A stretch of 64,000 bases of DNA from Spinacia oleracea (GCF_020520425.1 NC_079492.1:117091157-117155156), one strand, 5' to 3'. Shown: positions 11,625 through 22,267, numbered from the stretch's first letter. A program made the numbers and translations. The notes: a model not told the origin generated them from the sequence alone.

Positions 11625-12085
11625 TTCACTTCCTAAACTTTTGTAACTTTTACCTAGGTTTTTGTAATTTTTAATATGTTTTGATTAATTTTTATATTAT
11701 AAAAAAGGAAGTTGATAGATAAATATTTTTAAGAATTAAATAATTAATTTTATATACTTCCTCCGTTCCAGAAATATCGCACCATGGTTGACTTTTACTC
11801 TTCTAACCATTACTTTGACTCGTAATATCTAAAATCGTGTGCAAGTAAAAATTATAAAAAAAATAATATTTAGAAAATATATATCGAAACGAATCTAACA
11901 TGACCCCACATGACTAAAATTACCTTACGTACGAATCACAAAAAATGGCCAAAGTCGAATGGTGCGATATTTCCGAAACGGAGGAAGTATTATTAATGAT
12001 TTTGAAGAAATAATTTTTATTAAAATGAAATTTTTTATCACTAATAAATAGATAATTTTTACGCATACGTAGTATAAAGTAACTT
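11625..12085 (+). repeat. Old copy of the palindrome-ended family, interrupted by a Stowaway MITE
   Basis: The segments 11640-11756 and 11988-12080 are recognisably similar, in order and orientation, to 13240-13440 (AT-rich body with GATTTTGAAGAAATAA, TTATCACT and AATAGATAA). The copy is split by the Stowaway element at 11757-11987, and the CACTA terminus abuts its left part. This gives a layered insertion history. The terminal palindrome is not preserved here. Confidence 0.6.
11757..11987. mobile_element. Stowaway-type MITE (231 bp) with TA duplication
   Basis: The terminal inverted repeats start CTTCCTCCGTTCCAGAAATA and end with the matching CGGAGGAAG, followed by TA on both sides (11755-11756 and 11988-11989). 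The CTCCCTCCGT-type end plus TA duplication is the Stowaway (Tc1/mariner) signature. It has no coding capacity and is inserted into an older repeat. Confidence 0.88.
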
Positions 12086-12253
12086 TGCATTTTATGTAGG
12101 TATATTTTTAGTTGCCGCCGCTCTCCCCCTTTTCTCATCTATCATTTTCGGTGAAGGTAAACTCATTTTTTGTTGTTTATTTTAAGAGTCTGCTAATAGT
12201 GTTGTTGTTGTAGGAAAAATAACACATCCGGTTATTCAAACGATGAGTAGGAT

Positions 12254-12789
12254 TAGACCCGTCAAACGGGTCGGTCGGGTCGGGTTGTAAAAAATTATTT
12301 TCGGGTTCGGATTGAATCGGGTCGGTCATTTTCGGGTTCGGGTTTACAAATGCTTGTTCAAGACCCAGAACTTTCGGGTTCGAGTCGACCCAACGGGTTG
12401 AGAGATTTTAAAACGCGCATTATATTTTCATTAATTTAGGTGATAAATATACAAAGTATTAGCAGAAATTAACAAATTTTCCTACACAAGTTTATATTTA
12501 GCCAAATTCAACTATAAAATGACGTATAAGTATAAATAAAATCATATTACACACAACAATAGTAAAATCAATGTGCTTATTATGCTTAAATTTTCTCATA
12601 ATCTCATTTTTTAGTATAAATACAATGATTTTCAATCGGTCGGGTCCAAAACGGGTTCGGTCGGGTTTTGACCCATTACTTTTCGGGTTGCTCGGGTTCG
12701 GATAAAATCGGGTTACGGGTCACAAAATCTTGTTCAGGACCCAGTATTTTCGGGTCGGGTTCGGGTCGGGTTGATTTTTGACAGGTCTA
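12254..12789. mobile_element. hAT-type MITE (536 bp) filled with CGGGTCGGGTT motifs
   Basis: The ends are TAGACCCGTCAAA (left) and the complement of TAGACCTGTCAAA (right), matching at 12 of 13 bases. The flanking 8-mers AGTAGGAT (12246-12253) and GGTAGGAT (12790-12797) match at 7 of 8, as expected for an aged hAT 8-bp duplication. The interior near both ends is packed with GGGTCGGGTT/CGGGTTCGG words. No gene is present. Confidence 0.85.
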
Positions 12790-13182
12790 GGTAGGATGTT
12801 TGTTTATACTTGGTATTTAATTTTGATAAAGCTTTATTGAGAATCGATTACGCGAATTTTGCAACGGATATTAATCATTTGCCACATTGTTAGATTTAGC
12901 TCATTCACATAGAAGATTTTTATTTGGTATTGACAGATTTGTTTTTATATTATCGAGCAGAAGAGGGCCAAAAGATCATATATGAACGAAATAAACAAAA
13001 AGAAACATGGAATACTAATTTAGGAGTAACGTTTAACACATTGGAATTAATACTTTATCTATAAATTGATGATGATGATGATGATAATAGTAAAGAGTAA
13101 CCGTGAAGATAAAATTGTTGAATATTTGATTCTTTAGTTAAAAGTAAGACCACTAGGGGCCCACCACTAATACCTTTTTATA

Positions 13183-13512
13183 CAACAAAAGGTCTTGCGC
13201 GCACAAGGTGTACAATAAATTTATTGTACACCAAGATAACTTTAACTATTTTTTTTGTAACTTTAACTTAGTTTTGCTTAACTTTTATATTAGTAAAAAA
13301 AATTGATAGATTAATATTTTAAAAGGTTAAATTATTAATTTTATACATTATTAGTGATTTTGAAGAAATAAGTTTTACTAAAATGAAAAAATTTATCACT
13401 TAAAAATAGATAACTTTTACATATATATGCTTAACTTTTAAGCATTTTGGGTTAACTTTTACTCCGATTATAATATTTATTGTACACCCATTGTAAATAA
13501 GAATCTGTGTTT
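13183..13512 (+). mobile_element. Palindrome-ended MITE-like element, copy 2
   Basis: It opens with AAGGTCTTGCGCGCACAAGG and then a perfect 26-bp palindrome at 13207-13232 built on GGTGTACAATAAA and its complement. The AT-rich body ends near ATTTATTGTACACCC and AAATAAGAATCTGTG. It is the inverted counterpart of 16589-16915. Superfamily is not assigned because no target duplication could be defined. Confidence 0.65.
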
Positions 13513-13884
13513 ACACGATAACAGGGGGTTTTGGTTTGAGTCACAGATAGTCAAAAAGAAAAAAAGCGTAGAATTTAGATGATGTGGAAAATTGGTGCTG
13601 ACACGAATCTACATCAGATTATCAGACTACACGTGTAATTTCACTTACTATTATTTCTCACGTGTAATTCTATCACAGAAGTCAGAATTAAAGCCCTTCA
13701 CTCAGAGGTGTCTTTTCTTTACTACTAGATCGATGAAGAAATAACTACTCCGTATAGACTTATAGAGTACGAATTACTGAATTTATTAGACCAAATTAAA
13801 TTTGATTGTTTGATTAAATTTTATTTAATTTGGTTTGTTCTGAACCTAAATACAAAGAGTAAACATTAGACACTATATTTGATA

Positions 13885-15601
13885 CGGATTTTTCATGAAA
13901 TACCCCCGAATTTTGGCGTAATTCACCAAATGCCCCTCGACTTTCAGAAATTCACCAAATGCCCCTCACAAATGACTTAATACCCAAAATACCCTTACTA
14001 ATGATGCGCCGTTAGTCCTCCGTTAACCTAATTTTCAAATTCACCAAATACCCCTATTTTAATACTTATTTCACCAAATACCCTTATTCAGAAACTTAAT
14101 TCACCAAATACCAATAACTTAAAATTACTCATTTTGATGCTCAACGGCTAGTTTTTGTGTTTGAAAATTAGCCGTTGCTTATTGTTTGCTTATAAATACT
14201 CTTTTTCTGACGGTTTATTGTAGTTTTCCTATTATTTTGTTAATTTCATATCATTTTTGTCATGAGTTTTCTTTCAAAATCATCATCCACACCCAATGAG
14301 TCCACATATGTAAGAGTCCCAAATAAATTTTGTTATCATGGGAGAAAATTTGACATCCGAATATCTGATACAACACTCAATCTGAAGCTCCGGTACAACA
14401 CTAAAACAGAAAACACTCCTAAAAACACCTCAAAACGTCGCAACTCTTCAAGAAAATAGCTACTTCTTTTGTACCTTATTCTTTATGTGACCAATTAATT
14501 ATATTTACCACGCAATCGGAAGGTATTCCTTTTTCAATATGGGAAATATCTTTAACATATGCAAACAGATTAAAAATAAAGCTCTTATTAATTTTATTCT
14601 AACGCATATGTTCCAGCTACCTCGGCTTCTATTGCTTCCATGCCACATATTTAACGTTAACTCCCTTTTGTCTCCTGTCTCTACTGCCTCCAAACATCTT
14701 TCTTCAATCTCCTAACTTTCTCTCAACCTTACAGTCGAGGCATAAAGGTTTTCCCACTTTTCTTTTGAGCTAGGTCCTATTGACATGGTCAGATTTATGG
14801 ACAAATGTCTATTTTTGGATTTGAGGGAACAAGAAAAAAAAATGAAACTAAGGTATGTTCCAAAGCTCATGAACCAGTGAAAAAACATGAATCTTGGCAC
14901 AAAGATTTGCCTCCAAACTCAAGATTTTCACATCATGAATCCAAGTTGAAATCGAGGTTGTGATAAAAATGTATGTGTTATTGAACTTGATTTCTTAGTT
15001 TCTTTACCATTCGGACAATAAGAAAATTAAGGTGTTAGCTTTAGATTGAATTACTTCAGCTTCACTTACATAAGATCCCTTTGAAAATGGGGTTTTTTGG
15101 CCTTTTGCTCAGCTAAAGTGCATTGTCTTTACTGGATGAGGCCTGAACTTATTGGATCATAATTGAAACTTACTGAGTGTTGTATCGGAGCCTCAGATGG
15201 AAATTTCCTCCCATAATATTAGAAATTGTTTGGGACTCTTACATATGTGGATTCATGGGTGTGGATGATGATTTTGAAAGAAAACTCATGACAAAAATGA
15301 TATGAAATTAACAAAACAATAGAAAAACTACAATAAATAGTCAGAAAACGGGTTTTTATAAGCAAACAATAAGCAACGGCTAATTTTCAAACATAAAAAC
15401 TAGCCGCTGAGCATCAAAATGGGTAATTTTAAGTTATGTGTATTTGGTGAATTAAGTTTCAGAATAGGGGTATTATATGAAATAAGTAATAAAATAGGGG
15501 TATTTGGTGAATTTAAAAATTAGGCTAACGGAGGACTAACTTACATTCGGGGGCATTTGGTGAATTACGCCATAATTCGGGGGTATTTCATGAAAAATCC
15601 G
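13885..15601. mobile_element. Mutator-like element with long inverted repeats (1717 bp) and perfect 9-bp duplication
   Basis: The left arm begins CGGATTTTTCATGAAATACC and the right arm ends with its complement. The arms stay alignable for about 400-450 bp (to about 14335, and from about 15220), including the CAAATGCCCC words, the GCCGTTG block and the CATCATCCACACCCA block. The direct 9-mer TATTTGATA flanks both sides (13876-13884 and 15602-15610). A 9-bp duplication with long TIRs is the Mutator (MULE) hallmark. The central 0.9 kb has no transposase that I recognise, so the copy is non-autonomous. Confidence 0.92.
14262..14459 (+). pseudogene. Short frame in the MULE left arm, possibly a GRF zinc-finger remnant
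   Basis: A 65-codon frame starts MSFLSKSSSTPNES and contains CYHGRKFDIRISDTTLNLK. The spacing of the Cys-Gly and following residues recalls the GRF-type zinc-finger proteins common in plant MULE-related repeats (CxCG..., then Asn-Pro-Gly-Arg). The Pro-Gly-Arg-Arg core and later cysteines are missing. Part of the frame recurs in the opposite arm because it lies in the inverted repeat. This is a weak assignment; it may be non-coding. Confidence 0.25.
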
Positions 15602-15610
15602 TATTTGATA

Positions 15611-16588
15611 TTACATAGAAATTATATGAGCCAATACTTACATTCAACTACTCTTTTCTAAACTATATGAAATATTATGAAAATTTTATATCTCTAATTT
15701 ATTGAGATTTTATGCTTAAGTTATTACTCCGTACAATTTATTTTGTCAGAATCATCACCGAACTTAAATGTACTTATTTTGACTGAAATTAGTCAAAATA
15801 TTTTGAAATAACTAATGCCCTAAAAAGCTAAAACAAATTAAAATATTTTGCTTAGTTAAACAGACGTGTTTTTGTCAAATATTCTTAAATTAATATTGTG
15901 CTATGTACTCCCTCCGCTTTTATATGTCAGTTTTGGCAATCCTTTCTAAAGTTAGAGCTGGCCAAAGTTGACCCAACTCACCAACCTAACCAGAAACCAA
16001 CTCAATGATAAAGGGTTGGGTCAAGATTTTTTGCCCGTTTAATTAAATGGGCCTACCCATCCCAACCGTTTAATTAAATGGGTTGGGTCATGTTAAAATT
16101 TTCAACCCAAAAGCAACCCGCATATAACTAATTCGTTCAGATTAACCCGACCAACTCGCATAAAAATGTAATTTTGTGTTTTTTTTTACTTTTTGCAAAT
16201 TATAAATATGAAAAACTTAAATTAACTACGTACTAGCAGCCGCCAATACTTATTCTTCTCTCGGTATCTATTTTCTCTATCTCATCTCAAAGATTATCAA
16301 CTTAGATTTTGCTCTCTAAGTATGTATCTTGACAAATGTAATCGGACATGTGGTCATTTCCTAAATAATAATAAAAGAAGACGAGAAGAAAAAGTAAATA
16401 ATAATTCCTTTCTTAGCCTCTAAGTGCCGTTTTTTCTTAGACTTGGATGATCAATTTTACTCATCTAACCTTTCTTCTTTCATTTATAAAAGTTGTTATT
16501 GCTAAATTATTTCACCAACTATTAAAATAAAAATTAATTATACCGATCAACGTGTTTTTTTTTTTTTGTCAAGTACTCTTAAATTAAT
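15611..16588. other. Intergenic DNA with decayed repeat fragments
   Basis: No gene is seen. At 15907 there is one Stowaway-like end (CTCCCTCCGCTTTTATA) without a partner. At 15950-16165 a GGGTTGGGTCA-type segment contains CGTTTAATTAAATGGG twice and may be a worn hAT MITE. The rest is AT-rich. Confidence 0.5.
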
Positions 16589-16915
16589 CACAAATTCTTA
16601 TTTAAAAAGAGTGTACAATAAATATTGTACACCTAAGTAAAAGTTAACACAAAATGCTTAAAAGTTAAGCTTATATAGGTAAAAGTTATTAATTTTTTAG
16701 TGATAAGTTTTTTCATTTCAGTAAAACTTATTTTTTCAAAATCACTAATAATGTATAAAATTAATCATTTAAACCTTTAATATGTTTTCTATCAACTATT
16801 TTTTTACTAATATAAAAGTTAATCAAAACTAGGTTAAAGTTCTAAAAAAATGGGAAAAAGTTATCTTGGTGTACACTAAATTTATTGTACACCTTGTGCG
16901 CGCAAGACCTTTTGT
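16589..16915 (-). mobile_element. Palindrome-ended MITE-like element, copy 3 (inverted to copy 2)
   Basis: Read on the minus strand it matches 13183-13512: AAGGTCTTGCGCGCACAAGG, then the 26-bp palindrome (16868-16893, one base off perfect), the AT-rich body, and a short GTGTACAATA end. The two copies flank the MULE at 13885-15601 in opposite orientation, about 3.1 kb apart. Confidence 0.65.
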
Positions 16916-17575
16916 AAATTAATACTCTGTACTATGTGCTCACCCTTGTAGGTAAGAGAGATGATGGATTAAGGTTAAGGGAATTTACTTGGGACGTAAT
17001 TGAAATTATAATTTTGATATGCAGGTATAACGAGGATAAATATTAGCCGAAAAAAAAGGGAAAGATATCAAGTAAGACTAATAAAATAGAAAAAAAAAAC
17101 TCGATAAGAAAACAAGATTAAGATTAAAAAATGGAGCGAGTAGTACTCATTTTAAAGATGCATTAAATAGTTAGGATTGCATAAAGACATGGTTTAATCC
17201 CGCCCCTCTTGGTGGAAGAATTAAGTAGCTATTGCAAATTTTGAATTATAGAGGATAACATAAATAAATAAGCCCCCTTTATTTCAAAAGTGTTGGGCTA
17301 GTTGTGCACTTGTGCTACATTGCTCGTTTATATTATTTAATTAGTAATTGGACTAAGCTAGTGTCTTTCTATGTTATCCAAATTTTCAGTTCAATTTTGG
17401 TTTACCAATATGCGTAGATACACCCATAGAGGTTGTTATCTTCCACGTAATATAACCGTATTTTATCCATTTTAACATTATGACTTTTTTCATTAAGGAT
17501 TAAAGATTTAAAGCCTCGTCAATTATTCAACTTTGGTATATTCGATCACCATGTCCTGCTTCGCGCTATTGCTAC
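16916..17575. other. AT-rich intergenic stretch, nothing recognised
   Basis: No ORF with family resemblance, no repeat ends and no RNA gene are recognised here. Confidence 0.5.
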
Positions 17576-17829
17576 GAGGAAGTATTTTCGGATATTTTAT
17601 ATGTGTTTGCAAATGCATATCATAGTAAAAGATAAAAATAGAAAAAAGACAAAAAAGAAATTGAATTGTACTTTTTAAAACAAAAATGATACTTTTTTTT
17701 TTATCAGAGTGGTACTTTTTTTTAAACATGAATGATACTTCATTTTCCCTATTTTTTTCTTTTAGGTATTTTGTATTTTCTCTGATATATGTGTTGCCAC
17801 ACATATCAGATATCCGAAAATACTTCCTC
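17576..17829. mobile_element. 254-bp MITE with perfect 10-bp target duplication
   Basis: Both ends carry GAGGAAGTATTTTCGGATAT in inverted orientation, 20 of 20 bases identical. The direct 10-mer CTATTGCTAC stands on each side (17566-17575 and 17830-17839). A 9-10 bp duplication points to the Mutator group. The interior is AT-rich without coding capacity. Confidence 0.9.
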
Positions 17830-19117
17830 CTATTGCTACGTCTGATTTAATGTTTTATGTTTCAATGAAGGTTCTCTACCTTATGGCAAATTATGCTCTT
17901 CCTTTCTTGGTCGATTTTAAGAGTCAGGATCCTCTCTAACTCCCTCATCTAGTAGCGAAATTAGAAATGGTTTGTTCTCTTCAACTTATATAACCTTAAA
18001 TTATCTTAACTGAACTTATCTGAATTTATAAGACCTTCACGCGTTGTAAGAAAAGTAAAATATAGTATATGAGAAATTGGAATATAGTACATTGAAGATT
18101 GAAATGAGTTAAGCTAATAAATGGGGTCTAACCTTTTGAACTTTTCACCGTTTAGGACCTATAACTTTTTTTTTCACCGTTTGGGACCTCATTCCCCTTT
18201 TCTGGTCAAATTTAACTAGAGTGCATTAAAAGGTTAGGTCCTTGGGTTAAAAGGTTAAAGTAAATCAAAAGTTTGAGGGCTAACCTTTTCGTTTTTTCAC
18301 CTTTCAGGACCCGAACTTTTTTTTTTCACCTTTTGAGACCTCATTCATATTTTCATGTAATTCCAATTCAATTATTAAAGTTTCTAATCATTGACATATA
18401 ATAAGCTCAAATTGAAATAATATGTAACTTAATTCTTAACTTAGCCCATATATATATATAAATTGAGTTGGGTATCAAATAATCTAATGAATAAAGAAGC
18501 AAATAATTATTTACAAGTTGATCATATTTTATATATTCGGTTATGGTGTCCAATGACAATAGAAGAATTAAGAAATTTATATAGTAGAGTACGATATTTA
18601 TACAATTATACTCAAAGGTTTACGGGGGATGGTGGAACTAAAAATACACTACGAATTTTCCGCCCCGGGACCCAAGTTGTAAGGAAGATCCGCCATTGAT
18701 GGTATATCCTCGCAATTATTTGTGGTTTGATTGAAGAATATTAATAATGTCCACACAAAAACGTAAAAATAATAAAAATAGGTTAATTTTAAATGACTTC
18801 TGATTTTGATCACAAGTTAATATATCATACTAGTTCTTGAGTGTTTTATGAGAGTAGAGACAATTGGATTATTGATGCCCATATTTGATGAGGTACATAA
18901 ATGATTTATGCTTATCTCGATCATAATTAATCAGCAATTTCCGAATTAAAATTTCTGACCTCAAATTTTCTATAAACATATTCAAATCAGTTGTTATTGG
19001 ATTACATAAATTAAGTTTCAACTATTAAAGGTCTTATAAATGAGTAAAGATGATGTATGATGTTTGGAGAAGAGTAATGTGTAGTTTTAATTGTATGAAG
19101 GGGTTTGGGAAAGATGA

Positions 19118-19212
<95 letters not shown>
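19118..19212. repeat. (ATT)n microsatellite, 3' tail of the RT retrocopy
   Basis: About 31 uninterrupted ATT units lie just after the end of the reverse-transcriptase-derived segment (minus-strand 3' side). On the RT strand this reads (ATA)n, as expected of a simple-repeat 3' tail of some non-LTR retrotransposons. Confidence 0.9.
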
Positions 19213-19213
<1 letters not shown>

Positions 19214-19224
19214 AAAAGAAGCGA

Positions 19225-21043
19225 TTATACAAAGTTGGATGGGAGCCTAGCCACTAATTGGGCTCCGACACCCTTATTCAAAGCAAAACACAAACGATGA
19301 AAAAGAAAGAACGAATGTTAGCAGTAGCCGTGTTACTCTGAGCAACCCGTGCGACCCTAGCCATGAACTCGAGGGCATCACTCCCTAGTTCTCCAAGAGT
19401 GGAGAAAGCAAAAGCGATAAAACCATATCCGTTGCTTATGCACTTCGCTTCATACTTCTTCTTCTTCTTCCTGGCAACAGCATTAGCGACAGCAACCCCA
19501 GGAGCAAAAGCATCAACTCCTGGCCCGGTGAATGGAGAGATACTCGTGACATCTAAGCATACATTTTTCCCTTTGTCCCAAGAGTAGACAAGAAGGTCTG
19601 CAGGTCGGAGATCTTTCCCTTCCTCAAACAGAAACCCCAAAGGCACCTCCTTCTGCACAACAACCCCAGCCTGCGAACAAATATCCCCTAACACATCTCG
19701 AACCAAGTTATGGCGGAATTTCAGGCCAACATCATTACCACAATGCACTGCGTGATCCCCGAAACGATCTATGATTTTGGAAGAGCAGCAAGGACAAGTA
19801 AAGTCAGGAGGGAACATAGGAATCGCAAGGCGATAACACAAAACACACCTGAATTTTCTTGGGTGCATCTTCTGCCCTAACCCCTCAATTGGGAGTGCTC
19901 TCAAGAAGTCTAAGGAGTGTGCCGCTCGGTTGCTAATGAGTATAGTCTTTTCCCTAGGACTCGGGTTGTGTTGTGCCATCATCTTCTTCTCTACCATATC
20001 AAAGTACACTGTAGCCAACTTTTTCATAAACGGTGGGGGGGGGGGGGGGGCTGGTACCACACGACAGAGATCGAGAGGATCAAAATGACACAAATCCCGA
20101 AAGCTATTCAAAGCTAAATCACAAGCAAGGCCCAAAACAGAGTCACCACCATGCCCAAGCAGTCTGTTCTGGAGACCAAGAGACTGGAGACGCGAAGCAA
20201 CAAACACATATACAGAAGAATCCTGCGCGGTGTAGACCCCGAAACCACCAAACCGAAAAGGTAGAGTGGCACAACGCCACTGCCAATCTCCAAAGCCAGC
20301 ACCACCATCCACAATAATATCTTGAACAACCTTCCTTAAGGCGAGATCAAAGGAAATAGGAGCAGACCCGAGCATATGCGGCGGACAAGTCCGTAAAGAG
20401 AAGTACAAACGACTAACCCCCACACAACTCCGTAGAAGAAGCAACTCCGATTGAGGATCATTAAGCCCAGCCACGGCCTCCATCAAACCCACAGTCCTAG
20501 TGACCCTGTCCTCTATCAAGCGGTTGCAAAAGTCAGCATCCAAGCTAACTGGCCCACCCAGAAGCTTGACTCCATCCCTGGGGCGGGCAATAGTAGGAGG
20601 GAAAAGTGTGGAATCGTAGCTCCTTGGATTAGGAGTAGGTCAAAAGATTTCCGTTTTCTCAACATTTAAATGCAACCCCATTGCCGGACCCTCAGTAGTG
20701 ATCACCTGCAAAGCCAAAGAAACAAAAGCAGTGTCCCCAATAATGGTACCATCGTCGAGGTACCAAGCCATGAAATCAATATTGCATTTTTCGTGGACCA
20801 GATGGACAAGTGGATGCAAAGTGAGCGCAAAAAACAAAGGCCCCAAAGGATCACCCTGCTGAACCCCCTGAGAAGATAACAAGATAGAACCCTCATAATA
20901 CAACCTAGCAGGCCGTGCATAACAGAATTCAACCCAAGGAGCGAGCGAAGGACACCGACGTCGGACTTCTCTAAGCATAGTACTATGGTCCATCATGTTA
21001 AAGGCATTGATAAAAGCAACCAGAAGCATAGACATGCCGCTCA
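19225..21043 (-). pseudogene. 5'-truncated non-LTR reverse transcriptase with zinc knuckle and endonuclease-like domain
   Basis: The minus-strand frame begins inside the RT palm. 21043-20640 has motif A (FINAFNMMD, where the first catalytic Asp of the usual F-x-D-A pattern appears as Asn), motif B (QGVQQGDPLGPLFFAL) and motif C (WYLDDG). An in-frame TGA at 20640-20642 stands where the family has Trp, and the frame then continues without a shift to 19278. The C-terminal part has a Cys/His knuckle (CPCC...GDHAVHC), then RPADLLVYSWDKGKNVCLDV. That arrangement resembles the CCHC plus restriction-like endonuclease of R2-type elements. A one-base shift near 19300 is needed to reach the family tail LNKGVGAQLVARLPSNFV, ending at 19225. 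Similar proteins are abundant in plants as putative reverse transcriptase domain proteins. It is dead: 5'-truncated, one stop and one shift. Confidence 0.8.
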
Positions 21044-21135
21044 CATTTTTTGCATACAAACGTTATTTACTAAAAATATCAGTAAAATGCAAAAATAATA
21101 ATTAGCACTCTAATTAATAATTATCATAATAGTTA

Positions 21136-21176
<41 letters not shown>

Positions 21177-21322
21177 ATATAATACTAACAATTATTACAT
21201 AATAATAATTAATAAAAATAAAAATATTAATAACTATTATGATAATTATTAATTAAAGTGCTAATTATTATTTTTGCATTTTACTGATATTTTTAGTAAA
21301 TAACGTTTGTATGCAAAAAATG
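21044..21322. repeat. Large palindrome with 94-bp arms around an ATT-rich loop
   Basis: The left arm 21044-21137 and the right arm 21229-21322 are reverse complements with one mismatch seen in 94 bases. The loop of about 91 bp is mostly (ATT)n/AT-rich. The left arm touches the truncated 5' end of the reverse transcriptase segment. Only the right arm is found (degraded) in sibling copy B. The left arm therefore looks like an inverted duplication made at the retrotransposition junction. Confidence 0.92.
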
Positions 21323-21451
21323 GGTATGAGGTTCCAAAGGTGAAAAAAAATATTTGGGTCCTAAACGGAGAAAAAATCAAAAAATTGGACCCTAACCTTT
21401 GTCTTAATTTATTATTTGAGTGATAGTATGGTTAACGGTGGGTTAAACTAT

Positions 21452-21718
21452 CACTACAAGAATTTGTATCTTTAACGACAACCTAATTACGACGGGTCAA
21501 AAATCCCGTATCAAAAGCCTTTTGCGACGGGGCTAACTGCCAAACAAAGACGGGAACAACCGTCACAAATGTCTTTTACGACGGGTTAACGACGAGATTT
21601 TCATTAACGACGGCCCCGTTTTGTGACGATTCACAACAGAAAATCTCGTCATTAATCATCGATTATTGGCCTTTAGTGACGGGATGTCCTGTCGTTAATG
21701 GTACAATTTCTTGTAGTC
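21452..21718. mobile_element. CACTA-type MITE (267 bp) with 3-bp duplication TAT
   Basis: It begins CACTACAAGAATTTGTA and ends TACAATTTCTTGTAGTC, flanked by TAT at 21449-21451 and 21719-21721. The sibling element copy B has the uninterrupted sequence AAACTATGGTTAACTGGC at the same place (33222-33240), giving a natural empty site. The interior repeats GACGGG/ACGACGG words, typical of CACTA subterminal repeats. The last base of the right end (C instead of G) has changed. Confidence 0.93.
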
Positions 21719-21831
21719 TATGGTTAACTGACCGGAAAATGAATATGAGTCCCCAAAAGGTGAAACAAAAAAGTTGAGGTCCTAAAGGGTGAAAAAACCA
21801 AAAGGTTGGACCCCAACCTTTAGCTTAACTC

Positions 21832-21941
21832 CATAAAATTGGTATCAATCTTTTTAACACACCGTACATCAGCCTGTTTATTTTTTCCTTTCATCGTCTT
21901 AATTATAATGTAAGTTTTATTTTAATCGACACTTAAAACTA
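21832..21941. other. Short AT-rich spacer
   Basis: Nothing recognised between the inverted-repeat element and the Stowaway MITE. Confidence 0.5.
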
Positions 21942-22267
21942 CTCCCTCCGTCCCGGAATACTTGACCTGTTTTCCTTATCGGGCCGTCCCTTAATACTTG
22001 ACATGTTTCTAAAAATGAAAATATTCTAACAATATTATATTATTTCACTCCACCCCTATTAACCCACCTACCCCCTACTCCATACAAAAAATAATTAAAA
22101 ATTCAACCCCTACTCTCCCCCAACCCCACCTCTTAACCCACCCCCCACTAACTACATTAAAATAATACCCCACTATCAACTACTACCTATTAAATTAAAT
22201 AAGTCAATTCAAGTCCCTTAAAATCTGTGCCGGTCAAACCGGGTCGAGTATTCCGGGACGGAAGGAG
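21942..22267. mobile_element. Stowaway-type MITE (326 bp) with TA duplication
   Basis: The left end CTCCCTCCGTCCCGGAATAC and the right end, the complement of CTCCTTCCGTCCCGGAATAC, are inverted repeats flanked by TA at 21940-21941 and 22268-22269. The next inner bases (TTGACC and GGTCGA) also pair approximately. No coding capacity. Confidence 0.9.

Larger units (their letters stand above)
18106..21831. mobile_element. Inverted-repeat element, copy A (3.7 kb), carrying an RT passenger
   Basis: Both ends read GAGTTAAGCTAA and continue as complementary blocks of CTTTTCACCGTTTAGGACC-type sequence. Each end contains this roughly 120-bp module twice. The interior holds an (ATT)n tract, a reverse transcriptase pseudogene, a large palindrome and a CACTA MITE. 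Copy B at 31810-33335 shares both ends and has a perfect 10-bp target duplication, which defines the family borders. Copy A has no matching duplication (TTGAAAT left, CATAAAAT right), so it may have recombined or aged. The 9-11 bp duplication suggests a Mutator-like mechanism, without proof from a transposase. Confidence 0.8.

Noticed and set aside
15905..15945. Stowaway-like end CTCCCTCCGCTTTTATA
   Set aside because: No matching inverted end or TA duplication found nearby; at most a fragment.
18463..18699. 78-aa plus-strand frame in element copy A
   Set aside because: The same stretch in copy B (32165-32400) has indels and stops; no conservation as a protein.
19363..20317. Plus-strand frames opposite the reverse transcriptase
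   Set aside because: Antisense shadows of the RT pseudogene.
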